In this document: positions 33,557-42,925 of the stretch, piece by piece | Position numbering within the stretch: position 1 is the stretch's first letter | Layout of the letters: every line of letters starts with the position of its first letter | Source: Haliscomenobacter sp033763495 | GTDB taxonomy: Bacteria; Bacteroidota; Bacteroidia; Chitinophagales; Saprospiraceae | Assembly: GCF_033763495.1 (NCBI RefSeq) | Contig: NZ_JANRKL010000162.1 | Location: 26,236-90,235, forward strand | Direction of reading: 5' to 3' | Length of the DNA stretch: 64,000 bases | Translations under genes and position numbers: made by a program | Notes under the pieces: generated by a model | The model's database searches: none | Told to the model about the DNA's origin: nothing | The model's input: only the letters and a program-made list of their open reading frames with translations

Positions 33557-35536
33557 ATGAAATATTTTATCCAAACTGGCTTATGTTTTGTCGGTCTGCT
33601 CATCATACAAGTGTTTACCAGTTTTAGCTGGAGCGTGATTCCTCCGGTTAAAACACCTACGGAAGACGATTATTACAAAATCATCACCCTCCCTACTACC
33701 GAAGGAATGCTCCTGGAAGTAGGCGGTATAACCACCTTGCAAGACGGCCGCCTCGCGCTTTGTACCCGCCGCGGCGACGTATACCTGGTAGAAAACCCGG
33801 AAATGAGCAACGGAACGCTGCCTCGCTACAAGCTCTTTGCCACCGGATTGCACGAACCATTGGGGCTTGCTTCCAAAGACAATGCCCTTTATGCTGCCCA
33901 GCGAGGCGAGCTCACCAAATTGATGGACACCAATGGCGACGATGTAGCCGACGTTTATGAAACGGTGTACGCCTGGCCCATTTCCGGCCACTATCACGAA
34001 TATTCTTACGGACCAAAATTTGCTCCTGACGGGAGTATGTTTGTCACTGGCAACGTAGCATTCGGCGATCAGGAATGGTGGCGGGGAGAAAGCCGGGTTT
34101 TTGGTCGTGGCTGGACCATGCGCATCACACCCGATGGCAAAATGGAGCCCTGGGCCACCGGGATGCGTTCCCCTTGTGGTTTGGGCATGATTGATGGTGA
34201 GTTATTTTACGACGACAACCAGGGCGACTACATGGGATCTGGTGGGATTTGGCACGTTAAAAAAGGCGCCTTCACTGGCCACCCGGCTGGTTTGGTATGG
34301 ACGGATAAAATCGCCAATTCTCCGGTAAAAATGACTGCAGATCAGTTCAATGCAGTGGTCGATCCACGCAAAGTTAAGAATGGAACTGGTGGATACGAAA
34401 AACCCGAAAACATTAACAACGAGGCCAATCCCAACACCCTTTTTGCCATCAAAAGCAAATTGCCGGAAGTTACTTTGCCTGCAGTGTGGTTGCCTCACGG
34501 AATTTTAGGCATTTCCAATTCCGAAATTTTACCGGATCAAACCAAGGGCGGATTTGGGCCTTTTGCGGGTCAGGTTTTTGTAGGCGACCAGGGCCAAAGT
34601 CGCGTGATGCGGGTGGTGATGGAAAAAGTGAAGGGTGAATACCAGGGGGTAGCCTTTGATTTTCGCAGTGGGTTTCAATCGGGTATCCTGCGCATGACCT
34701 GGGGTCACGATGGCTCCTTGTACGTAGGTGAAACCAACCGGGGGTGGGGTTCAGCAGGAACGGCTACTTCTGGTTTGCAGCGCCTGGCCTGGACGGGGAA
34801 AGTGCCGATGGAAATGAAAACGGTTCGTGCGATGCCTGATGGATTTGAGATTGAATTCACTTTGCCTGTCGACAAAGCCAGTGCCGAAAACCTCGCTTCT
34901 TATTCCGGCAAAAATTTTATTTACAAATACCACCCAGTATACGGCAGCCCGCCCATCAGCGATGCTCCATTGGGCATCAAAGGGGTGAAAGTATCCGAAG
35001 ACGGCATGAAAGTACGTTTGGTAATTGACAACATCAAGCAATACTACCTGCACGAAATCAAAGTGGAGGGTATCCGCTCACGTGATGGCTTGCCCGTTTT
35101 GCACCCAACAGCATATTATACCCTCAACAATATTCCAGATGGCGCGAAACTGAGCATGTCCGAAGTGAGCACCAAAAGAATGGAAGCTACGCCAGCTAAG
35201 GTAGTGGAGGATATGAAAGTTAAAGTCCCCAAAGCCAAAAAAGGCAAGGAGACTGTAGATGCTAAAGCCCCTTCTTACGACAAGGTCCAACCACTGTTGG
35301 CCAAGTGGACTTGCCTGGGTTGCCACAACACCAACACCCGCCAGGTTGGCCCTTCTTTTACCGATATCGCCAAGCGCAAGTACAGCAATGAGCGCATTGT
35401 AGAATTGATTCACAAACCTGAGCCTAAAAACTGGCCCGAATACGCTACTGAAATGGCCCCCATGCCTCAGGTACCGAAGGCGGATGCTCTGAAAATGGCG
35501 GCGTGGATTAATTCTTTGGGCCCAGAAACACCTTAA
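33557..35536 (+). CDS. Secreted beta-propeller (sorbosone dehydrogenase-like) protein with C-terminal cytochrome c
   Basis: 659 residues with an N-terminal export signal. The propeller part shows repeats such as VGGITTLQDGRLALCTRRGDVYLV and YGPKFAPDGSMFVTGN, found in L-sorbosone/glucose dehydrogenase-like (PQQ-type) proteins. The C-terminal cytochrome c domain has one haem site, Cys586-x-x-Cys589-His590 (WTCLGCHN), and a probable methionine ligand in EMAPMPQV. Electrons taken from an oxidised sugar could pass to the respiratory chain. It follows the DUF1080 and transporter genes. PQQ binding is not certain from sequence alone. Confidence 0.85.
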   Translation: MKYFIQTGLCFVGLLIIQVFTSFSWSVIPPVKTPTEDDYYKIITLPTTEGMLLEVGGITTLQDGRLALCTRRGDVYLVENPEMSNGTLPRYKLFATGLHEPLGLASKDNALYAAQRGELTKLMDTNGDDVADVYETVYAWPISGHYHEYSYGPKFAPDGSMFVTGNVAFGDQEWWRGESRVFGRGWTMRITPDGKMEPWATGMRSPCGLGMIDGELFYDDNQGDYMGSGGIWHVKKGAFTGHPAGLVWTDKIANSPVKMTADQFNAVVDPRKVKNGTGGYEKPENINNEANPNTLFAIKSKLPEVTLPAVWLPHGILGISNSEILPDQTKGGFGPFAGQVFVGDQGQSRVMRVVMEKVKGEYQGVAFDFRSGFQSGILRMTWGHDGSLYVGETNRGWGSAGTATSGLQRLAWTGKVPMEMKTVRAMPDGFEIEFTLPVDKASAENLASYSGKNFIYKYHPVYGSPPISDAPLGIKGVKVSEDGMKVRLVIDNIKQYYLHEIKVEGIRSRDGLPVLHPTAYYTLNNIPDGAKLSMSEVSTKRMEATPAKVVEDMKVKVPKAKKGKETVDAKAPSYDKVQPLLAKWTCLGCHNTNTRQVGPSFTDIAKRKYSNERIVELIHKPEPKNWPEYATEMAPMPQVPKADALKMAAWINSLGPETP

Positions 35537-35547
35537 TTAATGATAAG

Positions 35548-35630
35548 TGATGAGTGATAAATGGTGAATTGCTGCCGCAGCGACATTGTCTAAGTCGCTG
35601 CGGCAGCAATTCACCATTTATCACTCATCA
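35548..35630. repeat. Perfect 37-bp inverted repeat with GCTGCCGC core
   Basis: The left arm is 35548-35584 and the right arm 35594-35630; all 37 bases pair, around the 9-base loop ATTGTCTAA. The outer part of each arm repeats TGATGAGTGATAAATG. The inner part GCTGCCGCAGCGAC is the family core. It lies 12 bases after the stop of the plus-strand gene and 8 bases from the stop of the minus-strand gene, so it probably serves both as terminator. Confidence 0.93.
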
Positions 35631-35637
35631 TTCATCA

Positions 35638-36675
35638 CTACTTCCCGCCGGTATACATCTTACAATCCACTCTGAATTCAATAAAGCGCTGATTGTTTGT
35701 CTCCAGAATTTCGGCGATTTTTAAACCTGGATCCACGATACCGCCCAGGTAAAAGTTTCTTCCGCAGTAGTTGTGCAAATCCACCATCGGCAGCTTCATG
35801 TCATTCACATAGTAGATTTGGGAAGCGCCTGGTGCCAGGGTTTTGGTGTTGGAAATCCGTCCACCGATCACCAGTTTGTCTTCGGGAAACTGCCCGGCAG
35901 CAGCTAGTGGCGCATAAGCCATTGGTGCAGCAGTGTTGGAAGAGGTGATGATGTCTACCATATAGCCATTCGCCGGATCAGTATCCGTACCTACTGCAGG
36001 GCCAGTACCAATGTTTTTTACCTCAATTTTGAAGTCTGAAAAAGCCAAACCAGGGCCACCTACGGGATTGGCGAGGGCCATGTAGGTAATCACCAGGTCA
36101 GGGCGAGGGGCGGTGGTTGAACCACTGCAATCCAATTTCACCCGAACAAAGCGAGTATTGTCATTTTCATTGGTTTCCGCTACTTTTTTACCTGGGTCAG
36201 CAATAGCGCCAATGGCTACGTAGCCCAATTGGCAAGGTTTAGCAATTACTTTGGGCAGAGGGAAACTCTCCAGATAAGTGTCTTCCTGGCCAGGAGCCAA
36301 AGTTTTGGTATTGCTGTAGCGACCGCCGATTACCAGCATGTCTTCCTGGTATTCGTAAGGATTTGGCACTACGGCAAAGGCGATTGGGGCGCTGGCATCG
36401 GTAGACAAAACCAGGTCAACCATGTAACCTTTGGCAGGGTCATCCAGGGTACCAATTGCTTTGGCAGAGCCTACGTTTTTAACGGTTACTTTGCAATTGA
36501 CCGTTTCGCCTGGGACGTACACCATTTTTTCTGGAACAATGTTGGTAATGACCAGGTTGGGTGCCGCAGCCGTTAAAGCAGAGGGATTGACCACTAATGG
36601 ATTTTGAGCTGATGCCAAAAATGTGACCAAGGAGGCAACAAAAGTGAAAAGTGCATTGATGCTTAACTTTTTCAT
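35638..36675 (-). CDS. Secreted protein with two tandem CARDB domains
   Basis: 345 residues from the ATG at 36675, which starts a signal peptide (MKKLSINALFTFVASLVTFLASAQ). Two similar domains follow. The first begins PNLVITNIVPEKM and ends NENDNTRFVRVKLDC; the second begins PDLVITYMALANP and ends LETNNQRFIEFRVDC. This is the CARDB adhesin-like Ig fold. Both contain TKTLAPG and A(D/N)GYMVD segments. CARDB proteins mediate adhesion or carbohydrate binding. No T9SS domain is visible. It converges on the propeller/cytochrome gene across the perfect hairpin. Confidence 0.78.
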   Translation of the reverse strand: MKKLSINALFTFVASLVTFLASAQNPLVVNPSALTAAAPNLVITNIVPEKMVYVPGETVNCKVTVKNVGSAKAIGTLDDPAKGYMVDLVLSTDASAPIAFAVVPNPYEYQEDMLVIGGRYSNTKTLAPGQEDTYLESFPLPKVIAKPCQLGYVAIGAIADPGKKVAETNENDNTRFVRVKLDCSGSTTAPRPDLVITYMALANPVGGPGLAFSDFKIEVKNIGTGPAVGTDTDPANGYMVDIITSSNTAAPMAYAPLAAAGQFPEDKLVIGGRISNTKTLAPGASQIYYVNDMKLPMVDLHNYCGRNFYLGGIVDPGLKIAEILETNNQRFIEFRVDCKMYTGGK

Positions 36676-36780
36676 TGGGATGTGTTTATCAAGGTTAAAG
36701 ATGTTCTGAATAAAGACGTTACATCCCAATGTGTCGAACGCAGTTCGTTCCGTTCCAATTTTTTTTATTTTTTTACCCCA

Positions 36781-37866
36781 TTACACTCCTACCTTATACA
36801 AATCAATCGGTTTTTCTTTGCCCTTCAAACTGATATTGCTTACTTTTTCCAGTGAATATGGTGGGTTCGACAGGATATCAACCAGCTTATCCGTGATGAC
36901 CATTTTAGCACCAAGGGTGCCACATTCCTTCTCGACCCGCGAGGTAGTATTGAGCACATCGCCAGAAAATTTGATGGATTTTTTGATCTGCCCCATCTCC
37001 CCGATGATCACTTTCCCGCAGTGGACGGCTGCTTTAAATTGTGGGACAATTCCATAACGGCTGAGGTAGGTGCTCCTTTTTGCTTCGATCGCTTTTTCAA
37101 AATCCTGGTAACAAGTCAAACAGCGGGTTTCAAAAGAACCACTGGGGAAAGTCCAGCTGATGATCACCAGGTCCCCCACGTACTCCACTACTTCACCTTT
37201 ATGATGGGTAATGACGGCAGCAATATCATGAAAGAAGTCATTTAAAAATCGATAAAATTTTTCGTTACCCAGTTTTTCCGCAATGGTGGTGGAATGATTA
37301 AGGTCTAGAAACATAAAAATCCTTTGCTCTTCTTTGGGGTTAAAATACCGACCACTGAACATCATCCACAATTCATTGCTCCCAAAACGCTCGGATAATT
37401 GCAGCCAAAAAGAGGAAAGCAAAACCAAGAGTAGGATTGGGGAAACGGGGTGCCAAAATGCGATTGAACCGATAAATTTTCGGGTCTCCTGCCAGGCCAA
37501 TGGATCACCAATGCTTCGACCTGAAAGGATGCTATTGAATGCGTAAGAAATGCTCAGGAGCAGTACAAACAATAGCACAGAATAAATGGCGATCTTTTTA
37601 AGAATGGCTATCCAGAATTTTTCCCTAGTCATCTTTTTTTGAAAATAAAACAGCTCCAGCAACCCAAACAGCAGGCTTCCCACAAACAAGCCACCCATGG
37701 CTGCGATGGCATTTTTTTCCAAATTGAACTCCTGCATGGGGGCCGTCTCTAACACTCCAGGGTAGTTGGCTAGAAAAAAATATTCATACAAAGCGGTCAG
37801 CAAACCCGCTGATACCCAAATTACGCTAATAACCGTCAGTTGAATGAGTTGATTTCGTGTCATCAT
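36781..37866 (-). CDS. Membrane-bound class III nucleotide cyclase
   Basis: 361 residues from the double ATG at 37863-37866; the frame upstream to 37962 has no membrane or family character. There are four membrane helices in the first 165 residues, followed by a class III cyclase domain starting RIFMFLDLNHSTTIAEKLG. The first metal-binding Asp (FLDL) is present and the second is in VEYVGDLVIISW. The substrate-specifying and transition-state residues were not resolved, so cAMP or cGMP production is not distinguishable. It should make a cyclic nucleotide at the inner membrane. Confidence 0.85.
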   Translation of the reverse strand: MMTRNQLIQLTVISVIWVSAGLLTALYEYFFLANYPGVLETAPMQEFNLEKNAIAAMGGLFVGSLLFGLLELFYFQKKMTREKFWIAILKKIAIYSVLLFVLLLSISYAFNSILSGRSIGDPLAWQETRKFIGSIAFWHPVSPILLLVLLSSFWLQLSERFGSNELWMMFSGRYFNPKEEQRIFMFLDLNHSTTIAEKLGNEKFYRFLNDFFHDIAAVITHHKGEVVEYVGDLVIISWTFPSGSFETRCLTCYQDFEKAIEAKRSTYLSRYGIVPQFKAAVHCGKVIIGEMGQIKKSIKFSGDVLNTTSRVEKECGTLGAKMVITDKLVDILSNPPYSLEKVSNISLKGKEKPIDLYKVGV

Positions 37867-37981
37867 TTCGTGGTATTGTCGAAGTAAGGATACACAATGC
37901 CTGCAATAGTTGCAAGAAATGTTTAGGCAAGTAGGGTGACAAATGTGAAGAAACCTTATCAAATACTTGGTAGTACTTGCT

Positions 37982-38020
37982 TAAAATAAAAAGGGCAGGA
38001 GCTCATTCAAGCTTCTGCCC
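37982..38020 (-). terminator. Rho-independent terminator of the PAP2 gene
   Basis: On the minus strand, GGGCAGAAGCT-TGAATG-AGCTCCTGCCC (38020 down to 37993) forms an 11-bp stem with one mismatch, followed by TTTTTATTTT. It lies 32 bases after the stop of the gene at 38052-39590. This is the cleanest classical terminator in the window. Confidence 0.85.
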
Positions 38021-38051
38021 TGGCATTTCAAGTATTTTAGACAGGGGGCTC

Positions 38052-39590
38052 TTATTCAGCTCCGTCTTGTTTTGCTCTATTGAGGCTGTATTGTGCAACG
38101 TTTTTACCTTGGGTGATCCCCACTTCCGCATCAAAGCGATAGTGAATACCTCCTAAAATCCGGGACTCAGCCGCTTCATTTGCCCAATTTCTCGCTTTTT
38201 GGGCTTCGTTGGGGAAAACGTACGCTACAACTTCCGCAGCAGCAGCCGAAAATGTGCTGTGCCCGGAAGTGTAGGCAGGAAAGTTTGGAGTACCCAATAT
38301 GGTCTTGAACCCCGGAATCGTCTGGATTGGCCGAGGGTAATGGTAATAGTATTTTGCATCCCAGCAGCTAACTCCTGCATCCATAACAGCCATGTTCAGG
38401 TAGGCAAAAGTACGGGCGGAGCGCAGTGGGTTAAATTTATACTCGATCAACAAATCTTTGACGTAACGATTCCAGTGCCCGGGAGGGGTGTAAGTGCCCA
38501 AACCATCTGACCACCAGTTGGCAATTTTGCGCTGTTCCGGGGTGATTTTTTTGGCAATATCCTGTAATTCCTTGGCTGCGGTATTAAACTCTGCAGAACC
38601 TGGTGCTGGCGGTGGCCCGGGGCGAACTATTTCTACATTTGGTACATTCCACATTTTTACCTTGCCAAACAGCGGTGCCAAACCAACCGGGCGAACGGGG
38701 GTTTCCTGATTGTCCCATTGCCAGCCAAAACGTTTGAGCGCAGCTGCTTTAATGGAATCAGAAACGGGTCTTGGCGCCTGGGCCTTGCTCATGCCATCGG
38801 TACGTGCTCTGGCCATAGCGACTTTGGCAACTTCCACACCAATGGTGGCACCAGCGTCGATGTCACTTTTTACGTTAACACCAGCCCAGGTTAAACTGGA
38901 CATGTGTTCCGTAGCTTTGGCCGCCAGATAGTCCTTTTCCAGTGGGAACATGGCGGTCAGGATATCCCGCGATGCCGTTGCAACTACTGCACCGTCGGCT
39001 GGATAAGCAGGCAGAGAGGTCTTTGCATAGGCAGGCACGATGCTGTTGTCTACATCAGATGGCGCCTTGCGATTGAAGGTATACTTGTAGTGCCAGGCAC
39101 TGATCAAGCCATCAAATTGGGCTACACTCAAATAAGCCAGGGCCCGTGAAGTGTAAGGTGGATGCGCAAAAGGGAACTGTGGATATTTGCTCGGATTTGC
39201 AGGGTCCGGCAAAGTATAAGTCCCATCTGCATTGGGTTGTGGAATGATGTTGTACTTGGCTGCCAACTCAAGTGCAATCTCGTTCCAGCGCAAAACTGGA
39301 TTGTTGGTCCAATATTCAACAGCTTTCTTTTGATCACTGGTCAAATTGGCCATCGCCGTTTTTAGGGCTGCCAATTCATTTTTATAGTCGTCGGAAGTGA
39401 CGTCCTTAGGAGTGGGAATGGAAATTTGGTTGCCCCCGGTTAATAGGATTGGTTTCCATGAACCTCCTTTTTCATCCAGGCTGGCGAAAATATAATCAGC
39501 ATAATCAGCGTGGGTCAGCAAATCTTTTTCACAAGAAAAAGCATACACCAGGCCAAAAGCCAAAATGATACGTATCCATTTATTTTTCAT
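38052..39590 (-). CDS. PAP2/vanadium haloperoxidase-type lipoprotein
   Basis: 512 residues with a lipoprotein signal and lipobox AFSC (Cys20). The C-terminal part has the three PAP2 motifs: YYYHYPRPIQ, YTSGHSTFSAAAAEV and SRILGGIHYRFD. The length and the large helical N-terminal region match the vanadium-dependent haloperoxidase/PAP2 lineage rather than small phosphatases. It could be a periplasmic phosphatase or a haloperoxidase. The outer membrane protein gene ends 15 bases upstream, so the two are probably co-transcribed. A strong terminator follows. Confidence 0.85.
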   Translation of the reverse strand: MKNKWIRIILAFGLVYAFSCEKDLLTHADYADYIFASLDEKGGSWKPILLTGGNQISIPTPKDVTSDDYKNELAALKTAMANLTSDQKKAVEYWTNNPVLRWNEIALELAAKYNIIPQPNADGTYTLPDPANPSKYPQFPFAHPPYTSRALAYLSVAQFDGLISAWHYKYTFNRKAPSDVDNSIVPAYAKTSLPAYPADGAVVATASRDILTAMFPLEKDYLAAKATEHMSSLTWAGVNVKSDIDAGATIGVEVAKVAMARARTDGMSKAQAPRPVSDSIKAAALKRFGWQWDNQETPVRPVGLAPLFGKVKMWNVPNVEIVRPGPPPAPGSAEFNTAAKELQDIAKKITPEQRKIANWWSDGLGTYTPPGHWNRYVKDLLIEYKFNPLRSARTFAYLNMAVMDAGVSCWDAKYYYHYPRPIQTIPGFKTILGTPNFPAYTSGHSTFSAAAAEVVAYVFPNEAQKARNWANEAAESRILGGIHYRFDAEVGITQGKNVAQYSLNRAKQDGAE

Positions 39591-39605
39591 GACGAATTGA
39601 CAATT

Positions 39606-40532
39606 TTAGAGTTTAAACTGATAAGCTACTCCGGCACCCATGTTTTGGAATTTCCCCATGTTGCGGCCATCAATGACTTGGGAATAATAGGCCAGGATGC
39701 TCAAACCCTGGATTGCCTTGATGTTTTTGAAAAAATACTGACCAAATAACCCCACCTGGTCGAAGGACATTTTGTTGGTCGGCTGTGGCGCATTGTAGAT
39801 CCGAATGTCATCACCTGTAAGGCAATGAACTGCCATGTAATTGGCCTCCAGTTTCAAGGAGTTGTTCAACAGCCAGGCTCCTACCGCACCATGGTAGTTC
39901 AAGGCATTGGGCACATCCATCCACTCGGAATAGTAGCTGCCATTGTTGTAGTAATAATCCCGTTCGATCTTGCTTTGTCCCCGCCAAAGGTGGGCAAAGG
40001 CGCCACGAGCGTAGATGCCATTGTCGAAACGATACTGCAAGATGCCGCGCAAGGTTACCTCTCTGGTTTTGAGGCCGATGCTAAAGGGCATGTAATCCGA
40101 CAAATAATTGGATACGGGAAAAGAAAAACCAGCAGTAGTCAAAAAGGAAACCTTGCCCGGGCCTACCTGACGGTTGAATAGTTCCGCCTTGACTGCAATG
40201 CCCATGTCCTGTAGCCCTTTAGCACCAACCAGTTGCCCACCCGTTGCATCCGTAGAAATGTAGGGAACTCCGGCAAGGAGGTTGATTTTGTCGGTAATGC
40301 CATAAGCAAACATTGGCATGATGATGTCTCTGGAAAAAGTGCCAATATTGCCGTTTTCGCGCAGGCGGGTACCTTCCCAGTATTGATCCCAGGAGCCGGT
40401 TTCATAAGAGGCAGCCAAACAGATTTCCCGCTTTTTCATCATCAGGTCATCAGCAGGCGTTTGAGCATATACCAGGCCCAATTGGCTGAGCAATACAGCC
40501 AACACGAGTATGTATTGGAAGTGATTTTTCAT
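39606..40532 (-). CDS. Outer-membrane beta-barrel-like protein paired with the PAP2 gene
   Basis: 308 residues with a signal peptide (MKNHFQYILVLAVLLSQLGLVYAQ). The mature part alternates hydrophobic and polar residues with many aromatics, such as GTFSRDIIMPMFAYGI and LKLEANYMAVHCL, and ends FQNMGAGVAYQFKL, with the final Phe-x-Leu typical of outer-membrane barrels. It resembles the MetA-pathway/phenol-degradation transporter-like group of barrels. The PAP2 gene begins 15 bases downstream. It may bring substrate to it; this is inference from position. Confidence 0.72.
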   Translation of the reverse strand: MKNHFQYILVLAVLLSQLGLVYAQTPADDLMMKKREICLAASYETGSWDQYWEGTRLRENGNIGTFSRDIIMPMFAYGITDKINLLAGVPYISTDATGGQLVGAKGLQDMGIAVKAELFNRQVGPGKVSFLTTAGFSFPVSNYLSDYMPFSIGLKTREVTLRGILQYRFDNGIYARGAFAHLWRGQSKIERDYYYNNGSYYSEWMDVPNALNYHGAVGAWLLNNSLKLEANYMAVHCLTGDDIRIYNAPQPTNKMSFDQVGLFGQYFFKNIKAIQGLSILAYYSQVIDGRNMGKFQNMGAGVAYQFKL

Positions 40533-40615
40533 CGAAAAAAATTAAACCAATGAGGATTAGCCATGGCACTGCAAGAGTGCATGGTCATTTTGAAAAATGA
40601 AAAAAACATGAAAAA

Positions 40616-41161
40616 TCAGGCCAATTGTGGCGGTGGAGTAAGGATGGAAAGCTCAGACAAATCGACCAAATCTTGAAAAATAAGCGGTTGAGCAGTTTTT
40701 GTGCAATGTTCAAAAAATGGTTTAATGTCCAGGATGAGGTGTTCCTCAAAGCAAAAATCGGAGAAAAAGCGCTCCGTCAAAGTTTTTGGTGCAGAACGAT
40801 CCTCTTGGTTTTGCGGCTGGTCAACCTTGTATTCATGGCGAAGGCCATGTGGAGACTTGGCGTCAACGGTGTAGTACTGGATTTCACCGTCGGTTTCTTC
40901 GGAGAAAAGAAAGGGCGCACCGTAGCCCATCCCCTGGACGACCTTGAGGTCTTTTTTGTCTTGAATTTTTACATGGGCGGTGACCCCAATTTCCGCTTTT
41001 AGCTTCTGGGCAATCGCGGTTTCTTTGGCGTCCATCAGGTGCTCGATCCGGGCAGTATAGACCACATTGATGAACACACGACCACCTATCCACTGCACCA
41101 CGATGAGCAGGATAAGTAGCCAAGCGCCAATTGATCTTAGGGATTGCCTGAACTTGTTCAA
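40616..41161 (-). CDS. Single-pass membrane protein of unknown function
   Basis: 181 residues. One N-terminal membrane helix (LRSIGAWLLILLIVVQWIGG, about 8-27) is followed by a mostly soluble domain containing EHLMDAKETAIAQKLKAEIG and a C-terminal leucine-rich segment. I do not recognise a family. The outer-membrane gene starts 84 bases downstream on the same strand; the gap holds the imperfect hairpin CCATGGCACT-AGTGCATGG without a T-run. Codon use matches the neighbours. Confidence 0.6.
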   Translation of the reverse strand: MNKFRQSLRSIGAWLLILLIVVQWIGGRVFINVVYTARIEHLMDAKETAIAQKLKAEIGVTAHVKIQDKKDLKVVQGMGYGAPFLFSEETDGEIQYYTVDAKSPHGLRHEYKVDQPQNQEDRSAPKTLTERFFSDFCFEEHLILDIKPFFEHCTKTAQPLIFQDLVDLSELSILTPPPQLA

Positions 41162-41308
41162 TGCACCTTGTTTTGATGATTACAAGTAAGAACAGCATTT
41201 GCCATTCTGGTGCAAGAACGGAATTATCTAAAAAAAAGCAAAACAAAGGCCATATTTATTTTGGAGGCACTAAAAAAGGTGGGTAGATTTTAGAGAACTA
41301 ATAATGCG

Positions 41309-41566
41309 TCAAAAGCCAAACGCATCGACTAAACCCTTCATGACACATAAGGCGCCAAGGGTTGTTAACACATACATAGGTACAATAAATGAACGATCAT
41401 CCGATTGAAAAAGTAAAAACTGGATCATAAAGCTCAGGCCCATGATTCCAACTCCGACGGCCATCCAGGTCAGACCCCGTTGGAATAGGCGAAGGTTTTT
41501 TTCTTTGGTGGCGTCAACGTTGCTGTCGTTTGGCGCATTGCTTTGACTAGAAGTGTTTGGTTCCAT
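41309..41566 (-). CDS. Small two-helix membrane protein
   Basis: 85 residues. A polar, Asn/Ser-rich N-terminus (about 1-28) precedes two hydrophobic segments: LTWMAVGVGIMGLSFMIQFLL (about 32-52) and FIVPMYVLTTLGALCVMKGL (about 60-79). I do not recognise a family. The hydrophobic pattern and the lack of a competing longer frame support it as a real gene. The 190 bases to the nuclease gene are AT-rich and hold no gene. Confidence 0.55.
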   Translation of the reverse strand: MEPNTSSQSNAPNDSNVDATKEKNLRLFQRGLTWMAVGVGIMGLSFMIQFLLFQSDDRSFIVPMYVLTTLGALCVMKGLVDAFGF

Positions 41567-41754
41567 ACTTTATGCTTTAAGGTTATTTTGAAGATAGCAA
41601 GATAAGAAAAATTTAAATTGGAATAAAAGAATAAAAAAGGAAGGATGTTTAGTAGTAGGCGAAATTATGTTGAAAAAGTGTGAAGTGAAATTTATTTTAA
41701 CAATTATTTTAAAATTACAAGTTAAAACATTAAGTTGTGTTTAAAATTAAATCC

Positions 41755-42750
41755 ATGCAAGTTTCTAAAGACGCCCTATGGAAAGGCATCATTGAAAGTC
41801 TCATTGATGACTTTCTTGCTTTCTTCTTCCCAGACTTGGTAAAAGTGGTAGATTTTGAGCGTGGAATTGAGTTTTTAGACACTGAGCTGCAAAAACTTAT
41901 CCCTGATAGCCCTGGACATCGCCGTCATACAGATAAGTTAATAAAGGTTTGCCTCAAAGACGGCAACGAGGTGTGGTTTCTAATTCATGTGGAAGTGCAA
42001 GGGTACCAAGACCCATTTTTTGCCCAACGTATGTTTGAGTGCATTTACCGCATTCGAGACAGGTTCCAACGAAAAGTGATCGGGCTAGCCATTTACACGG
42101 ACTGGGATCGAACTTACCATTTTAAAGCATTTGAGGAAATGTTTTTTGGAACCAAGTTAACTTACGAATTCAACACCTATGTATTGCGGGATCACCCTCC
42201 AGCAGAATTGGCCAAAGACCCGAATCCATTTGCTGCGGTAATGGAAGCTGCTTGGCAACATTTGAATCGCCCGATGGATGATCAAAGTTTACGTTTGCTA
42301 AAGCTGGATATGATCCAACGACTTAAAACACGTAACATTCCTCGGGAAAAGATTAGTTTGATCATCGATTTTATTCACTACTTCGTCCCCTTTACAAATT
42401 CAGAAATAAATGCTAATTTTGAACAGGATTTACTCACTCTTTCAAACACCGTTATTACTATGGGACTCCGCGAAGCAATTTTAGAAGATGTTAAACAACA
42501 AGGGATCGAGCAGGGAATCGAACAAGGAATCGAACAAGGGATTGAACAAGGGATTGAACAAGGGAAACTTGACGTTATCCTAAACATTTGGTCAACCCAT
42601 GAATTTTCCCTTGAAAAAATAGCCATGCTTGTAAGTCTACCAGTAGAAAGAGTACACGAATTCATTCTCACTCATTTACAATTAGAAGGTATGACCGAAG
42701 AAATGGCCCTAGCAACCCTCCAAACCTACCAGGAAAAATTCAGCAATTAA
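41755..42750 (+). CDS. Rpn/PD-(D/E)XK family putative nuclease with repeat tail
   Basis: 331 residues from the ATG at 41755; a GTG at 41737 would add six. The start KDALWKGIIESLIDDFLAFFFPD and the core DKLIKVCLKDGNEVWFLIHVEVQGYQD (the acidic residues and Glu-x-Gln of the PD-(D/E)XK site) are typical of the Rpn/transposase_31 family, whose members promote RecA-independent recombination and cut DNA. Residues 249-268 form a tandem GIEQ repeat, encoded by five 12-bp units. It sits alone between unrelated genes in an AT-rich neighbourhood, as mobile or accessory genes often do. No inverted ends were seen. Confidence 0.85.
   Translation: MQVSKDALWKGIIESLIDDFLAFFFPDLVKVVDFERGIEFLDTELQKLIPDSPGHRRHTDKLIKVCLKDGNEVWFLIHVEVQGYQDPFFAQRMFECIYRIRDRFQRKVIGLAIYTDWDRTYHFKAFEEMFFGTKLTYEFNTYVLRDHPPAELAKDPNPFAAVMEAAWQHLNRPMDDQSLRLLKLDMIQRLKTRNIPREKISLIIDFIHYFVPFTNSEINANFEQDLLTLSNTVITMGLREAILEDVKQQGIEQGIEQGIEQGIEQGIEQGKLDVILNIWSTHEFSLEKIAMLVSLPVERVHEFILTHLQLEGMTEEMALATLQTYQEKFSN
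42499..42558 (+). repeat. Five 12-bp tandem repeats encoding QGIE
   Basis: The unit CAAGGGATTGAA occurs five times (42499-42558) with third-position changes (CAAGGGATCGAG, CAGGGAATCGAA, CAAGGAATCGAA, then two identical copies). Each unit is 12 bases, so copy-number change keeps the frame. Confidence 0.93.
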
Positions 42751-42925
42751 ACGAAGCATCCTTATTCTCTCAACGCAATTGGTCTATTTCTACCCTATTG
42801 ATCCTACCATAATAGAGCTATTCATCTTTCCATGAGCAAGGCTCCTTGCACATCCCATTACCTTTTCCCATATTTACCTGATTGAAGGACCTCGTCCTAA
42901 TCAAAAATCAGTTAAACTCGTACAC

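Noticed and set aside
41755..42750. Insertion sequence around the Rpn-type gene
   Set aside because: No terminal inverted repeats or target duplications were found at the gene borders.
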